From positions 1-44,409 of the forward strand of contig NW_005178406.1 in the NCBI RefSeq assembly GCF_000341285.1: a stretch of DNA of 44,409 nucleotides. Direction: 5' to 3'. The translations under genes were made by a program, and so were the position numbers. This document shows, in pieces, positions 21,591 through 36,947 of this stretch (positions are counted from its first letter, which is position 1; each line of letters begins with the position of its first letter). The notes under the pieces were generated by a model. The model was given only the letters and a program-made list of their open reading frames with translations. It ran no database searches and had not been told where the DNA came from. This DNA comes from Galdieria sulphuraria. Its lineage: Eukaryota; Rhodophyta; Bangiophyceae; Galdieriales; Galdieriaceae.

Positions 21591-23018
21591 TTATCCAGCA
21601 CAACAAGACAATCGGGACACATCTTTGAAAAACATTTGAGCACATAACTTGATTGCTTCTACAAATGTCAAATAAGGAAACAATTCTTCTGCCAATTGTT
21701 TCACTGTCATTTTACATCGCATAGCAATATCAATAGTTTGTATCATGTCTCCTCCACAAGGTGCAATAATAACAGCGCCAATGAGTAACAGACTATTTCT
21801 TTCTATCAACAATTTGATACATCCACGTTCATCGAAATTCACCAACGCTCGAGGAAGATGACAGAAATGAAAGACTCTACTATCTGTCTCTATGCCATGA
21901 TATTTGGCTTGCTGTTCGGTCATTCCTATAGTAGCCACTTGAGGATCTGTAAATACGACACCAGGAACGATGGAAAGATCCAAGCGATATAAAGATGATG
22001 ATGAATCACAATGAGTTGTTGTACAAGCAGATTGACAACCTTTCAAGCTGCCAACTATATTCTTTGCAGCTTTGGTCCCTGCAGCTGCTGCAACATAAAC
22101 ATATTTCGGAATATTGGTGCAGTCACCCACTGCATAAATATCCTCACAACTGGTCTGCAAATATTCATTGACAACAATATCTCGTTTCTCATCCATCTTG
22201 ATAGGAATATGATCCAATCCCATGTTATCCACATTTGCCTTTCTACCACTTGCAATTAATAACTGGTCTCCACTTAAATGACGTTTATCAGTTAGCTCCA
22301 ACTCAAATTGTCCATTAACGTAGCTAACATGATCAACCTTACAGTGCAATTCTACTACAACTCCTTCTTGTTGTAGAATTTTACACATGGTAGAATTTAT
22401 CAAGGGATCTTCTCTAGATAACAATGTCGATCTTGCCAGAATAGTTACTTTACTTCCTAAACGTCTATAAGATTGTCCAAGTTCCAACGCTATGTAGGAC
22501 CCTCCTATGATAATCAAATGATGAGGTAGTTCTGTAGCCATGAGTGCTTCGGTTGAAGTCCAATAAGGTGTCTGTGATAGACCTTCAATATTAGGAGGAA
22601 TGGAAGGAGAAGAGCCGGTTGCTATGATAGCCTTTTTAAAATGAACTTGATAGGATTCACTTTCTTGTTTTTCGACAATCAACTGGTGTTGCGAGAGAAA
22701 TTGGGCAAATCCTGATAACAAAGTTATATTAGAATAACCTCGAATGACATCCAGATATTTAGCAGTTCGAAGTTGTTCTACTCTATTCTTTTGTTGAACT
22801 CGATATTTCTCCAATTCAAACAATGGAGTGCTGCTATGGTTACCTGTTATTCTACCTATATGATCATAGTTTCCACTGTGCAGCAGTGAGGCTACATGAA
22901 TCTGCATTTTAGAAGGTACACAACCCACGTTGACACAAGTACCACCTATTGTTCCGTGATTGACCAACAAGATGGATAAACCACTCTCTGCTGCTTCCAA
23001 GGCAGCTGCAACAAGCAT
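21591..23018 (-). CDS. merA: Mercuric reductase (bacterial type); 5' end unresolved
   Basis: MerA is an FAD/NADPH flavoenzyme that reduces Hg(II) to volatile Hg(0). The open frame has the redox pair GTCVNVGCVPSK, the NADPH fold LIIIGGSYIALELGQ, the FAD site IYAVGDCT, DPQVATIGMT, FPYLTFVEAIKLCAQ, and the diagnostic C-terminal KDVSRLSCCAG, whose CC pair delivers Hg(II) in the partner subunit. No HMA (NmerA) domain is seen. The first in-frame ATG (23018) gives 475 aa but starts after the FAD glycine motif; the expected VVVGCG lies just upstream in a different frame. That zone is tandemly duplicated. No introns interrupt the body. Horizontal gain from bacteria is inferred, and has been reported for Galdieria. 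Confidence 0.9.
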   Translation of the reverse strand: MLVAAALEAAESGLSILLVNHGTIGGTCVNVGCVPSKMQIHVASLLHSGNYDHIGRITGNHSSTPLFELEKYRVQQKNRVEQLRTAKYLDVIRGYSNITLLSGFAQFLSQHQLIVEKQESESYQVHFKKAIIATGSSPSIPPNIEGLSQTPYWTSTEALMATELPHHLIIIGGSYIALELGQSYRRLGSKVTILARSTLLSREDPLINSTMCKILQQEGVVVELHCKVDHVSYVNGQFELELTDKRHLSGDQLLIASGRKANVDNMGLDHIPIKMDEKRDIVVNEYLQTSCEDIYAVGDCTNIPKYVYVAAAAGTKAAKNIVGSLKGCQSACTTTHCDSSSSLYRLDLSIVPGVVFTDPQVATIGMTEQQAKYHGIETDSRVFHFCHLPRALVNFDERGCIKLLIERNSLLLIGAVIIAPCGGDMIQTIDIAMRCKMTVKQLAEELFPYLTFVEAIKLCAQMFFKDVSRLSCCAG

Positions 23019-23181
23019 GAAGCAATCCACAACCAACGACAACCAATGTCTGAATAAATGTACAATCTATCAATACCGTCACCAACCAACAAGAAGGATA
23101 AACCACTATCTGCTGCTTCCAGACAGGAAACAAAAATGAAGAATCCACCCACCAAAGATAACAAGGATCTGAATAAATGTC
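22962..23181. repeat. Diverged tandem duplication at the merA 5' end
   Basis: Two direct copies of about 100 bp, at 22962-23062 and 23084-23181, are offset by about 120 bp. Shared blocks include GGATAAACCACT.TCTGCTGCTTCC (22974 and 23096) and TGAATAAATG (23051 and 23170). On the minus strand each copy reads an intron-like end (ACATTTATTCAG), then a GxG-like segment, then LEAA.SGLS in another frame. The duplicate is diverged by many substitutions and small gaps, so it is not recent. Confidence 0.85.
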
Positions 23182-23216
23182 AATCACATATATCATACCA
23201 AACACCTAACGGTCAA

Positions 23217-23340
23217 GTTGACACCGAAAATAAAAAAAGAAACAAAAAGAAATTCTACGTAGAAAGTGATGAGGATTTGATAATTCATTCCATATTTTAT
23301 ACAAAGATTATCTTTTTTGTTGACACCGAAAATAAAAAAA
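23217..23340. repeat. 22-bp direct repeat pair
   Basis: An identical 22-bp block beginning GTTGACACCGAAAATAAA occurs at 23217-23238 and 23319-23340, 102 bp apart, in the spacer between merA and the sterol oxidase gene. With the adjacent ~120-bp duplication it marks this spacer as repeat-prone. Confidence 0.9.
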
Positions 23341-23479
23341 TTCACAACTAGCACATTTCAACAAAAAGAAAGATATATCTTCTGAACACACAAAAAGAAA
23401 CTCACAAAGAAAGCTTTGTTCATACCTACACCTGTGCCTCGATATCTTCATGGACAAAGGACAAGTCTTAAACGACAAC

Positions 23480-24256
23480 CTAAGCATCCACTCCTTTGGC
23501 CTTGTATAAACGATAAGCATAATCTGTTCCAAACAAATAGTCATTCCAAATAAAACTAGAAGCATAATTTCCAGAATATATCTTATGATGATGATCATGA
23601 AACTCTGCTCCACCATAAAAAGGTATCAAGAAACGTGGGCTCCAAGGAAAGTCATATCCGCTATGGGCTTCAACAGTTTGAACCAGTCTCAAACCCAAAT
23701 ATATCCAAAGAGTCAATAAGTGAGGTCCAATGAGCATGGGACCTGCAATAGAAGCCGTTCCTAGAAATACCACTTCTACTGGATGGGCATATTCTGCAGT
23801 TATTCCAAAAGGAGAAGAGTGTAGATGATGTACGGCGTGTACTTTGCGGTAAAGATAAGGAGTATGTAAGGCTCTGTGTCCCCAATAAAAGATAAAGTCT
23901 TCGATGACAAAGAAAAGAAACACTTGAGACGCAATCTCTCCTATACCAGGTAAAGGTAGCTCATCTCGAGTTCCCATAAAAGCAAAAAAGGGATGAGTTA
24001 CAATAATAAGAGGCAAAACTAACAAAAAATGGTTCCTCAACACTCCTACAACGCAATTCCATTGACTATTTGAGTCTACTTCCCTGTCCTTTTGTATTTT
24101 CCACTTTCGAAAATAGGGCAAGGCGTCGGCTATAAGAAAAGGTACATAACTACCCCAATAACAAACTTCGTGAATAATAAAGGTACCCAAAGTATGTAGT
24201 TGAAACTCTGAGAAGTTTTCAAGCAACCAACTCCAACTTTGTTCTAACGACAACAT
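23480..24256 (-). CDS. C-4 sterol methyl oxidase (SMO/ERG25-like)
   Basis: A di-iron membrane oxidase of the fatty-acid hydroxylase superfamily, probably removing C-4 methyl groups in sterol synthesis at the ER. It is a single exon of 258 aa starting at the ATG at 24256. Histidine boxes are HRALHT, HAVHH (in YRKVHAVHHLHSSPFG) and HDHHH (in GGAEFHDHHHKIYSGNYAS). The last box with NYASSFIWNDYLFGTD is typical for C-4 methyl oxidases rather than C-5 desaturases. Hydrophobic spans lie around residues 20-45, 70-95 and 165-190. A G-rich run (GGGGGGAGGGG, near 24310) lies about 50 bp upstream of the start. Confidence 0.88.
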   Translation of the reverse strand: MLSLEQSWSWLLENFSEFQLHTLGTFIIHEVCYWGSYVPFLIADALPYFRKWKIQKDREVDSNSQWNCVVGVLRNHFLLVLPLIIVTHPFFAFMGTRDELPLPGIGEIASQVFLFFVIEDFIFYWGHRALHTPYLYRKVHAVHHLHSSPFGITAEYAHPVEVVFLGTASIAGPMLIGPHLLTLWIYLGLRLVQTVEAHSGYDFPWSPRFLIPFYGGAEFHDHHHKIYSGNYASSFIWNDYLFGTDYAYRLYKAKGVDA

Positions 24257-24392
24257 GTGGCGCTTGAGAAAGTTTACACAAAATGTTCACTCTTCAATAA
24301 TCCTTTTTGGGGGGAGGGGAATAAAACTGCATTCTTTTCTCTTTATAAATAACAACTCAACTTTGAAAAAAAGGAGATAATCACTTTGCAAA

Positions 24393-24719
24393 CTAACTTT
24401 TCGAGTGAATGGGACAGTGCCTATTACTAAAGATAAATTCAATCAAAAGATGTCTTCTTATGAACAAAGCTTACCCCTTCAAGTTATCAGCGTTGCCATG
24501 AAAAGTAATAGTATTATAGTCAGCCGTAAAGCCCGATATATGAGAAGCTTTGGGTACAAAGCTGGGTAACACGGGACATTTTTGAGCTTGTCGCACAGGG
24601 TGGTCGACTATGCCAAACATCCACCCAGACTTTTGAATAATATCCAGAATTTCCTGTTCATTCCCCCTCAGATGGATATTTCTAGCTACATGGATACTAC
24701 TCTTCTTTTCAGTTCTCAT
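24393..24719 (-). CDS. Small two-exon gene of unknown function
   Basis: Exons 24719-24475 and 24420-24393 are split by a 54-nt GTAAGC...AATAG intron with correct phase, giving 90 aa. The start is an ATG (MRTEKKSSIHVARNI); the frame continues upstream to a GTG. Visible features are a short helix (NEQEILDIIQKSGWMFGIVD), a Pro-rich middle (KCPVLPSFVPKAS) and the end GNADNLKG-HCPIHSKS. No signal peptide or membrane span is seen. I do not recognise the family. The intron and clean frame support a real gene, but a chance ORF is not excluded. It lies 136 bp upstream of the sterol oxidase gene. Confidence 0.5.
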
Positions 24720-25318
24720 ACAAGTTGTTTTCGAACAAAGCACCCAAACTAGGCTTTGAATAACAATTCCTCTCCTCCTCTATCTGATAAGATGATCAGG
24801 ATTCCCCTCCAATCCTTTTCCACCATTCATTTAACGTCCTTTTTTCTTCATGGCTTTTAGACTTACTGTTGATTGCTATTAACATAAATTTGAAATTCCA
24901 TTTAGAAATAAACTTCTCTATGGATTATTTCTTATTTCTAAAATATGTATCGAAGAATCTTTTGCCAAAGTAAGACTAGAATGTTACCAATCGAATTTGA
25001 ATATAAGAATAGTTGAATCAATTGGAAGCAACAGCAAATAATAATACTACAGAGCAAGCTATCTTCAGCATGCAGCTCTCATTCTTTTGTCATTGCTATT
25101 GTGCAAAAGATATTCTTCAAAAGCTGTGGAAGAACGGCGACTTCCCAACAGATCGATTGGACACTCTTAGGGACAAGTTGCGATTGGCAAGAGAGGCAAC
25201 TCTCTGCTGGTGGTGGGGTTGGTTGATAAGATGAATCATACTACGTCAGGAACTAGAAAAAATAAATATATTGCAGTGCCACAAGAAGGTGAAGAACTCA
25301 CCATGTTGGATACTCAAG
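24720..25318. other. Divergent intergenic region upstream of ABCC
   Basis: About 600 bp between the small minus-strand gene and the ABCC start. A plus-strand open frame at about 25013-25234 and an ATG at about 25231 exist but are out of frame with ABCC and have no motif. The region probably holds the ABCC promoter and 5' UTR, or an unrecognised first exon. Confidence 0.4.
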
Positions 25319-30988
<5,670 letters not shown>

Positions 30989-31047
30989 TTTGTGAGATAA
31001 AGAGAGAGTTTTTGTGAAGCATCGAAAAATCTCCCGTCAAGTGAACG

Positions 31048-32002
31048 ATGATGATGTTGGGTTTTATCTCGTTCTCTCATGTAGATAGGAAACTCCGTTT
31101 CTTCCAACCTCATCGTCGTTGTTGCACTACCTCACACCCAAAAAGTGGTTTTTCAATAACTCACCTTCGTATCAACTTGCACATGTCACAACTCCAAGCC
31201 TTGTTATTTGACTGCGATGGAGTGTTGGCTGAAACAGAAAGGGATGGACATCGAGTTGCTTTCAATAGAGCATTCGAATATTTTGACCTGAACACTTATT
31301 GGGATGTAGAAACTTATGGACGTCTGTTACAAATAGGTGGTGGGAAGGAGAGAATGGTTACTTATTGGAGAGAACACGGATGGCCAACAAAGTTACTTTC
31401 TGGGAACCAACCAGCTGTCTCATCATCGACCACCAATGATGACCTTGTTACTCAACAGTTGAATATTGCAAAGAAAATACACGAAAAGAAGACAGAGTTG
31501 TTTATGGAAATGGTACGAAATGGTGAAATATCGTTGAGGCCCGGGATTCTCCGATGGATAAAGACAGCTTTCGAGAAGCAGTTACAAGTCGCCATTTGTT
31601 CCACTTCCAACGAAAAAGCGGTACAAGGATTGGTCGTTCACTTGTTTCCAGACTATATTGCTACAAGGATCCCTATCTTTGCAGGTGACCAAGTAAAAGA
31701 GAAAAAACCTGCGCCGGATATCTATGAATTGGCTGTAATGAAACTAGGATTGAATAAAAAACAATGTTTAGTGATAGAAGATAGCAATGGTAAGTGAGGT
31801 CATACTAGTCTGGTAGCTTGAAGAATGACTTGTCACAGTGGGATTGAGGGCTGCCAAAGCTGCTGGATTACCTTGTGTTATAACCAAAAGTTATTACACT
31901 CATCAAGAGGACTTTTCTATGGCGGATGCTGTATACAATAGTGCAGAAGAGTGGAGTTGGGATAGTTTAGAGAAACTACTTTTGTTAGCAAATCATAAAT
32001 GA
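31048..32002 (+). CDS. cbbY: CbbY-type xylulose-1,5-bisphosphate phosphatase
   Basis: A HAD hydrolase that clears xylulose-1,5-bisphosphate, a Rubisco inhibitor, in the plastid. Exons 31048-31789 and 31839-32002 (49-nt intron) give 301 aa. A basic N-terminal ~45 residues (KLRFFQPHRRCCTTSHPKS) look like a transit peptide. HAD motif I is LLFDCDGVLAETERDGH; then IGGGKERM, motif II ICSTSNEKA and motif III with IFAGDQVKEKKPAPDIY and VIEDSN. The match to plant CbbY is close along the whole length. It starts 60 bp after the ABCC stop. Red algae use red-type Rubisco with CbbX, so this gene fits the same maintenance system. Confidence 0.92.
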
Positions 32003-32152
32003 GAAATGTTGAGCTCTGCTTTTGGGGAAATAGCCACAGTCATCGTATTTCGGTTATCAGACTTGATTTATCTCTTTTTTTTTTGAGGGGGGGAGGTAAG
32101 GACGACGCGTCCTCGTCAAGGAAAAAAATTGATAGTGCACGGAATATAAAGA

Positions 32153-32753
<601 letters not shown>

Positions 32754-34181
32754 GAAAGGCGGTTACTCATGCTTTTGTGTTTTTACAGATAAACGTCTAA
32801 TGGATTTTTGCTAGTATTCATTCATTCATTCAATGTAAAGAATTTTTTGTGCTAACCTTTGGTATTTTTCGATCAGTATTGCTTGAATATGTGACGCTGA
32901 CTTGCTCTTGTGTTAACCAGCTCTGTTATTGACATTCAAGTCCGAGCTTTGTCTTTTCAAAATATTATCAAGTTCAGTCTAGTTTGTCTTTCCTTTATCC
33001 TTTACAAAATGTTTTCTTTGATGATTTACAGCTTGAACCTCAAAGAGCTCAACTAAAAGCACAACATAACCAGAAAAGAAATTTTGTTCATGCTGCAAAA
33101 ACCATAAAAAAGATCGACCAACGTGCGAACGAAAATTGACAAGAAGTTGCTCTCAAAAGTGTGATTCTATTCTAGCCAACAAAAGTTGTTGTAACAGAAC
33201 ATTTCAAATATGGAATGTACACTTTCTGTAAAAAACGAATTCGAAAATTATTTTCCAAATCAATTCTAACTTACACTGTGTCAGAAAATTGCAATTTTGC
33301 CAAAGTAAAACGGTATGTAAGTCATTGCCTTAAAAATCAATAAGAAGTTAATTATTTTAAAATTACAAAAACCCAAATTATTTAAGCTGAAGGATTCTCC
33401 TAAAATCTAAAGAAAATAAACATTGTATATAAGAGCAATCATAGTTTCTTTCAAAATTATATAATGTAGGTGATGTTATAAAGGTTATGTGATTCATTAA
33501 AAACTGAAAAGCAATCTTTTTAAAATTATTTTTAATAATCAAAAGATTAAAAATTTTTCAAATTCGAAAAATATTCGAAGAAATATGAAACTATTCTTTT
33601 AGTTTTTTATCAATAAGGATGAGAAACGACTGTTGAGCTGGATTCAAATTTTTTATATTTATTTATTTTTCTATTTTTTTGAACTCTTTGTTACTTTCAG
33701 ATACGTTTAGACTTAGCTCATTTTTTTAAGCGGAAAATTAGTTTATATTGTTTTTAACTTACTTTAAGGGAGCTTTGTCATTAAATTACAGACGTGAAGA
33801 ATGCTTGTTTTTTTTGTTAACGTAGATGCAAACATTTGACCAAATTTAAGAGGCAATAATCTCTACCAAGCTTTCAGGACCTTTTTTTATCATGTTATGT
33901 CAGATAGCTTTTTAGGCTTTTTAGTTATCGTATTTAGCGTTTTACTTGGCTACTATTTCTTGCTGTCGAATTTTTCTTAAAATATTAAGAACAGAATTTT
34001 TTTTTGTAATTTTTATATGCTTCATACTTGATGAAAAATGTTTTTCTTAAAACAATTTTTAACTTCAATGAAGTATATTTGTCAGTTTCTACATTTGCGT
34101 TAATGAAATTGTCTTGATTTCCTTAAAATTTGAGCTCGATAAGAAGTAGGTTCATTCATTCATTTCCGTGTGGCTGGCATA
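32754..34181. other. 1.4-kb very AT-rich intergenic gap
   Basis: The longest gap right of 4500. It is strikingly AT-rich with many A and T runs, more so than nearby spacers. ATTC tetranucleotide runs occur near 32817-32833 and 34152-34164. One exon-like piece at 33032-33139 follows a TTTACAG site and is open to TGA (LEPQRAQLKAQHNQKRN); no partner exon was found. I saw no tRNA or other RNA gene. It may be the long promoter of the next gene or hold a lost gene. Confidence 0.5.
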
Positions 34182-36947
34182 ATGTCATTTGTATTCCATT
34201 CCTTTCCATATGAAAAAGATTTCAAAGGTCTAAGAAGTTGGCGTGGTTACAGGAAGTATTGCAAGCACAAAGTAGCAGTGTCGTTGGGAGTGTGTATGTG
34301 TAGTTCTGTACAGCAAAACTTATCCAATGCACTGAGTGGCAAGCCTGAAACTGTAAATTCAAGGAGCAATGTAACGAGTCCGAAGAGTGATAAAGCAGTG
34401 TGGTACTTTGCATATGGTTCTAATCTATCTCCAAAGGTTTTTGGACCTCGTTCTTCCAATATTTGGAGAAGATTTCAATATCTGGAAGCGACAAAAGCAC
34501 GTTTACCTGGTTTCCGACTTGTTTTCAATGTCCGTGGCATACCTTTGTTGGAACCTTGTTTTGCAAATATTCGAGAAGACCCAGATGGTATTGTAACTGG
34601 CGTGTTGTACAAGTTGAGCTATAGTGACTGGAAGAGATTGACAAGAAGTGAGGGTGTAGATATAACTGGTGTTTATAAGGAAAGGAGCGTTAGAGTCTTG
34701 AAAGAAGACAGTGGCGAAACACTCATGGCTTTTACTCTAGTTGCAGAAGATAGTCGTTTTACTTTTGCCGAAGAAGTTATGCCGTCTTCGAGGTATCTCC
34801 GTTTGGTTTTGGATGGCATGCAACATTGGAAGTTGAATAGTGTTCATCGTTTTTTGGGTTTGAAACAAGAGAAGGATATAGCATCTCACTCTGTCTCGAG
34901 TCGCCCTGCCTTTGCTGTAGTGAATACACTTGCAGGTTTCCTACCTGCAGATCTTGTTTCGTTTTCATCCGTAGCGCACTGGGAGACAGGAGCATTGCGT
35001 TTTCTCAAGGTGCCTTCTCAACCGTTGGAAGAGAGTTGTGTAGAAAACTCTCAAACTTTCATCAGCGAATATTCTTCTTCCGCGAAATCTCAAGTGAAAC
35101 CCGTCTTGTTGTATTTACCAGGTATTGATGGAACAGGTTTAGGTATACTTCCACAACTGGATGCACTTCGTAAGCATTTTGATGTGCATTGTCTTGTATG
35201 GCCATCTTCAAAATTGTACAATTGGCAACAACTTGTAGACAAAACTCTCGTATTGATCGAAGATATCATAAGTAAAGAGCGTTCGCAAGGTTGGTCATTG
35301 GAAGATTCATCAAAAGTTTGGTTAGTTGCAGAAAGTATGGGATGTTGTCTTGCTTTATTACTGGCGGAGAAAAGACCTGAATTATTTGAACACATAACTT
35401 TAGTCAATCCTGCCACAAGTTATTCGAGGTCATTTTTCTCGAGTATATTATCAAAACTGGATACGCTTCCACCATTGGTTTATCAAGTTGCACCAGTTGC
35501 CATCTCCCCTCTTTTATTAGACTTTGGACGGAGATTGTCGCAACCTGACAAACTTTTACATGCCGCTCGAAGTTTACCAAAGTTATCGGAAATTCTTCCT
35601 CCAGAAACACTTGGTCACCGTATTCGTCTTATTGAGAAGTTTTCGGCAAATGTCAAAGAATGGAGACGATTGAAAACTAAAGTTTTGATTATTGCCTCTG
35701 TGAATGATCTTCTCATTCCTTCCTATGCCGAGTCGGAGAGACTTTTAGATATATTTCCAAAGTCAGTGCGTTATATTAGTCACTATGGAGGTCATGGACT
35801 ATTATTAGAACGTGATATTGGTTTATCACAACTTATTCTACGCTCGCATGAGATATTATCTTCTTCAGAGTCAAGCAACACTAAATATCAAAACATTTAT
35901 CCCGGGGAGAAAACTCTTCCGGTTGCCAATGTGAGTCACTTAGGTTCAACTGAAGAGTCCCATGATGAAGATTTCAAGTTCCCATCTCTAGAAGACATCC
36001 ATAGAGCCAAACAACAACTTTTACTGTACAATAAGATTTTTTCACCTGTTTTTATTGGTACTAATCGTGTTCCTGAGCAGAGAGGACGTCCTATTCTATT
36101 TGTAGGAAATCATACTTTGTATGGAATTACTGATGTCCCCTTTTTTATCGAACATTTTTTGAGCAAAAGAAATATTCTGATTCGAGCATTGGCACATCCA
36201 ATATTTTGGAATTGGCAATCCCGTGATAGAAGTTCTCGTCTTTCTCGTTCCTTATGGGATGATTCCTCTCGTTTTCTGGAAGTTATGGAACGTTTTGGTT
36301 CTGTTCCTGCCACTCCTCGTAATTTATATCGTCTTCTTGAGAAGAAGCAGTCTGTTTTGTTGTTTCCCGGTGGTGCAAGAGAAGCATTTAAACGCAAAGA
36401 CGAAGCTTATTCCTTACATTGGCCTCGTGAAGCAGAATTTGTTCGAATGGCTATTCGACATGATGCTTGGATTGTTCCTTTTTCTTGTGTAGGTCCTGAA
36501 GATAACTTTCAAATTATTTTGGATGGAGAAGAGTTGATTCAACTTCCTCTAGTGGGGCGTTTGATGGAGTCTTTGTTTTCTCTTTCCGATATGCCAAAGG
36601 GAGATGTTGTTCGTGAGTGGAAAGGCCCATTGAACAAACAAGACCTTGTGAATTTTATTCAACCCTTATCCATTCCACGTTCTCCACACCGAATTTACTT
36701 TTACTTTTCTTCTCCTATTGATAGTAGATTGTATACATCAGCAATGAAGAATAGAAGCCAAGTAGAAGAAATGTACGGTAATATTCGTGACCAAGTGGAA
36801 AATGGGATTAGATATTTATTGGATAAAAGGAAAGAAGATCCCTTTGAAGTTTGGTGGAAACGTATAGTATTTGAATCTGTTACAGGTGTAGCAGCGCCAA
36901 CTAAGTGGCAATGGTCACTTCGAGATGGATATTTGGATAGATTATAA
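34182..36947 (+). CDS. Fusion: gamma-glutamylcyclotransferase-like + phytyl ester synthase
   Basis: Single exon, 921 aa from the ATG at 34182 (a GTG lies four codons upstream). After a basic, plastid-like N-terminus comes a GGCT-like domain (about residues 74-225): YFAYGSNLS loop and TRSEGVDITGVYKERSV, with the expected catalytic Glu in SEGV. Next is an alpha/beta hydrolase (about 305-560): LLYLPGIDGTGLG, nucleophile VAESMGCCLAL, Asp in NDLLIPS, His in YGGHGLLLE. Last is a DGAT-like acyltransferase (about 640-890): FVGNHTLYGITD, LLFPGGAREAFKRKDEAYSL, IVPFSCVGPED. The last two domains match plant PES1/PES2, which esterify phytol and make triacylglycerol in plastids. The GGCT fusion is unusual. 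Confidence 0.88.
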   Translation: MSFVFHSFPYEKDFKGLRSWRGYRKYCKHKVAVSLGVCMCSSVQQNLSNALSGKPETVNSRSNVTSPKSDKAVWYFAYGSNLSPKVFGPRSSNIWRRFQYLEATKARLPGFRLVFNVRGIPLLEPCFANIREDPDGIVTGVLYKLSYSDWKRLTRSEGVDITGVYKERSVRVLKEDSGETLMAFTLVAEDSRFTFAEEVMPSSRYLRLVLDGMQHWKLNSVHRFLGLKQEKDIASHSVSSRPAFAVVNTLAGFLPADLVSFSSVAHWETGALRFLKVPSQPLEESCVENSQTFISEYSSSAKSQVKPVLLYLPGIDGTGLGILPQLDALRKHFDVHCLVWPSSKLYNWQQLVDKTLVLIEDIISKERSQGWSLEDSSKVWLVAESMGCCLALLLAEKRPELFEHITLVNPATSYSRSFFSSILSKLDTLPPLVYQVAPVAISPLLLDFGRRLSQPDKLLHAARSLPKLSEILPPETLGHRIRLIEKFSANVKEWRRLKTKVLIIASVNDLLIPSYAESERLLDIFPKSVRYISHYGGHGLLLERDIGLSQLILRSHEILSSSESSNTKYQNIYPGEKTLPVANVSHLGSTEESHDEDFKFPSLEDIHRAKQQLLLYNKIFSPVFIGTNRVPEQRGRPILFVGNHTLYGITDVPFFIEHFLSKRNILIRALAHPIFWNWQSRDRSSRLSRSLWDDSSRFLEVMERFGSVPATPRNLYRLLEKKQSVLLFPGGAREAFKRKDEAYSLHWPREAEFVRMAIRHDAWIVPFSCVGPEDNFQIILDGEELIQLPLVGRLMESLFSLSDMPKGDVVREWKGPLNKQDLVNFIQPLSIPRSPHRIYFYFSSPIDSRLYTSAMKNRSQVEEMYGNIRDQVENGIRYLLDKRKEDPFEVWWKRIVFESVTGVAAPTKWQWSLRDGYLDRL

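Noticed and set aside
34170-34181. GTG at 34170 as the start of the GGCT-PES gene
   Set aside because: Nuclear genes start at ATG; the first in-frame ATG is 34182.
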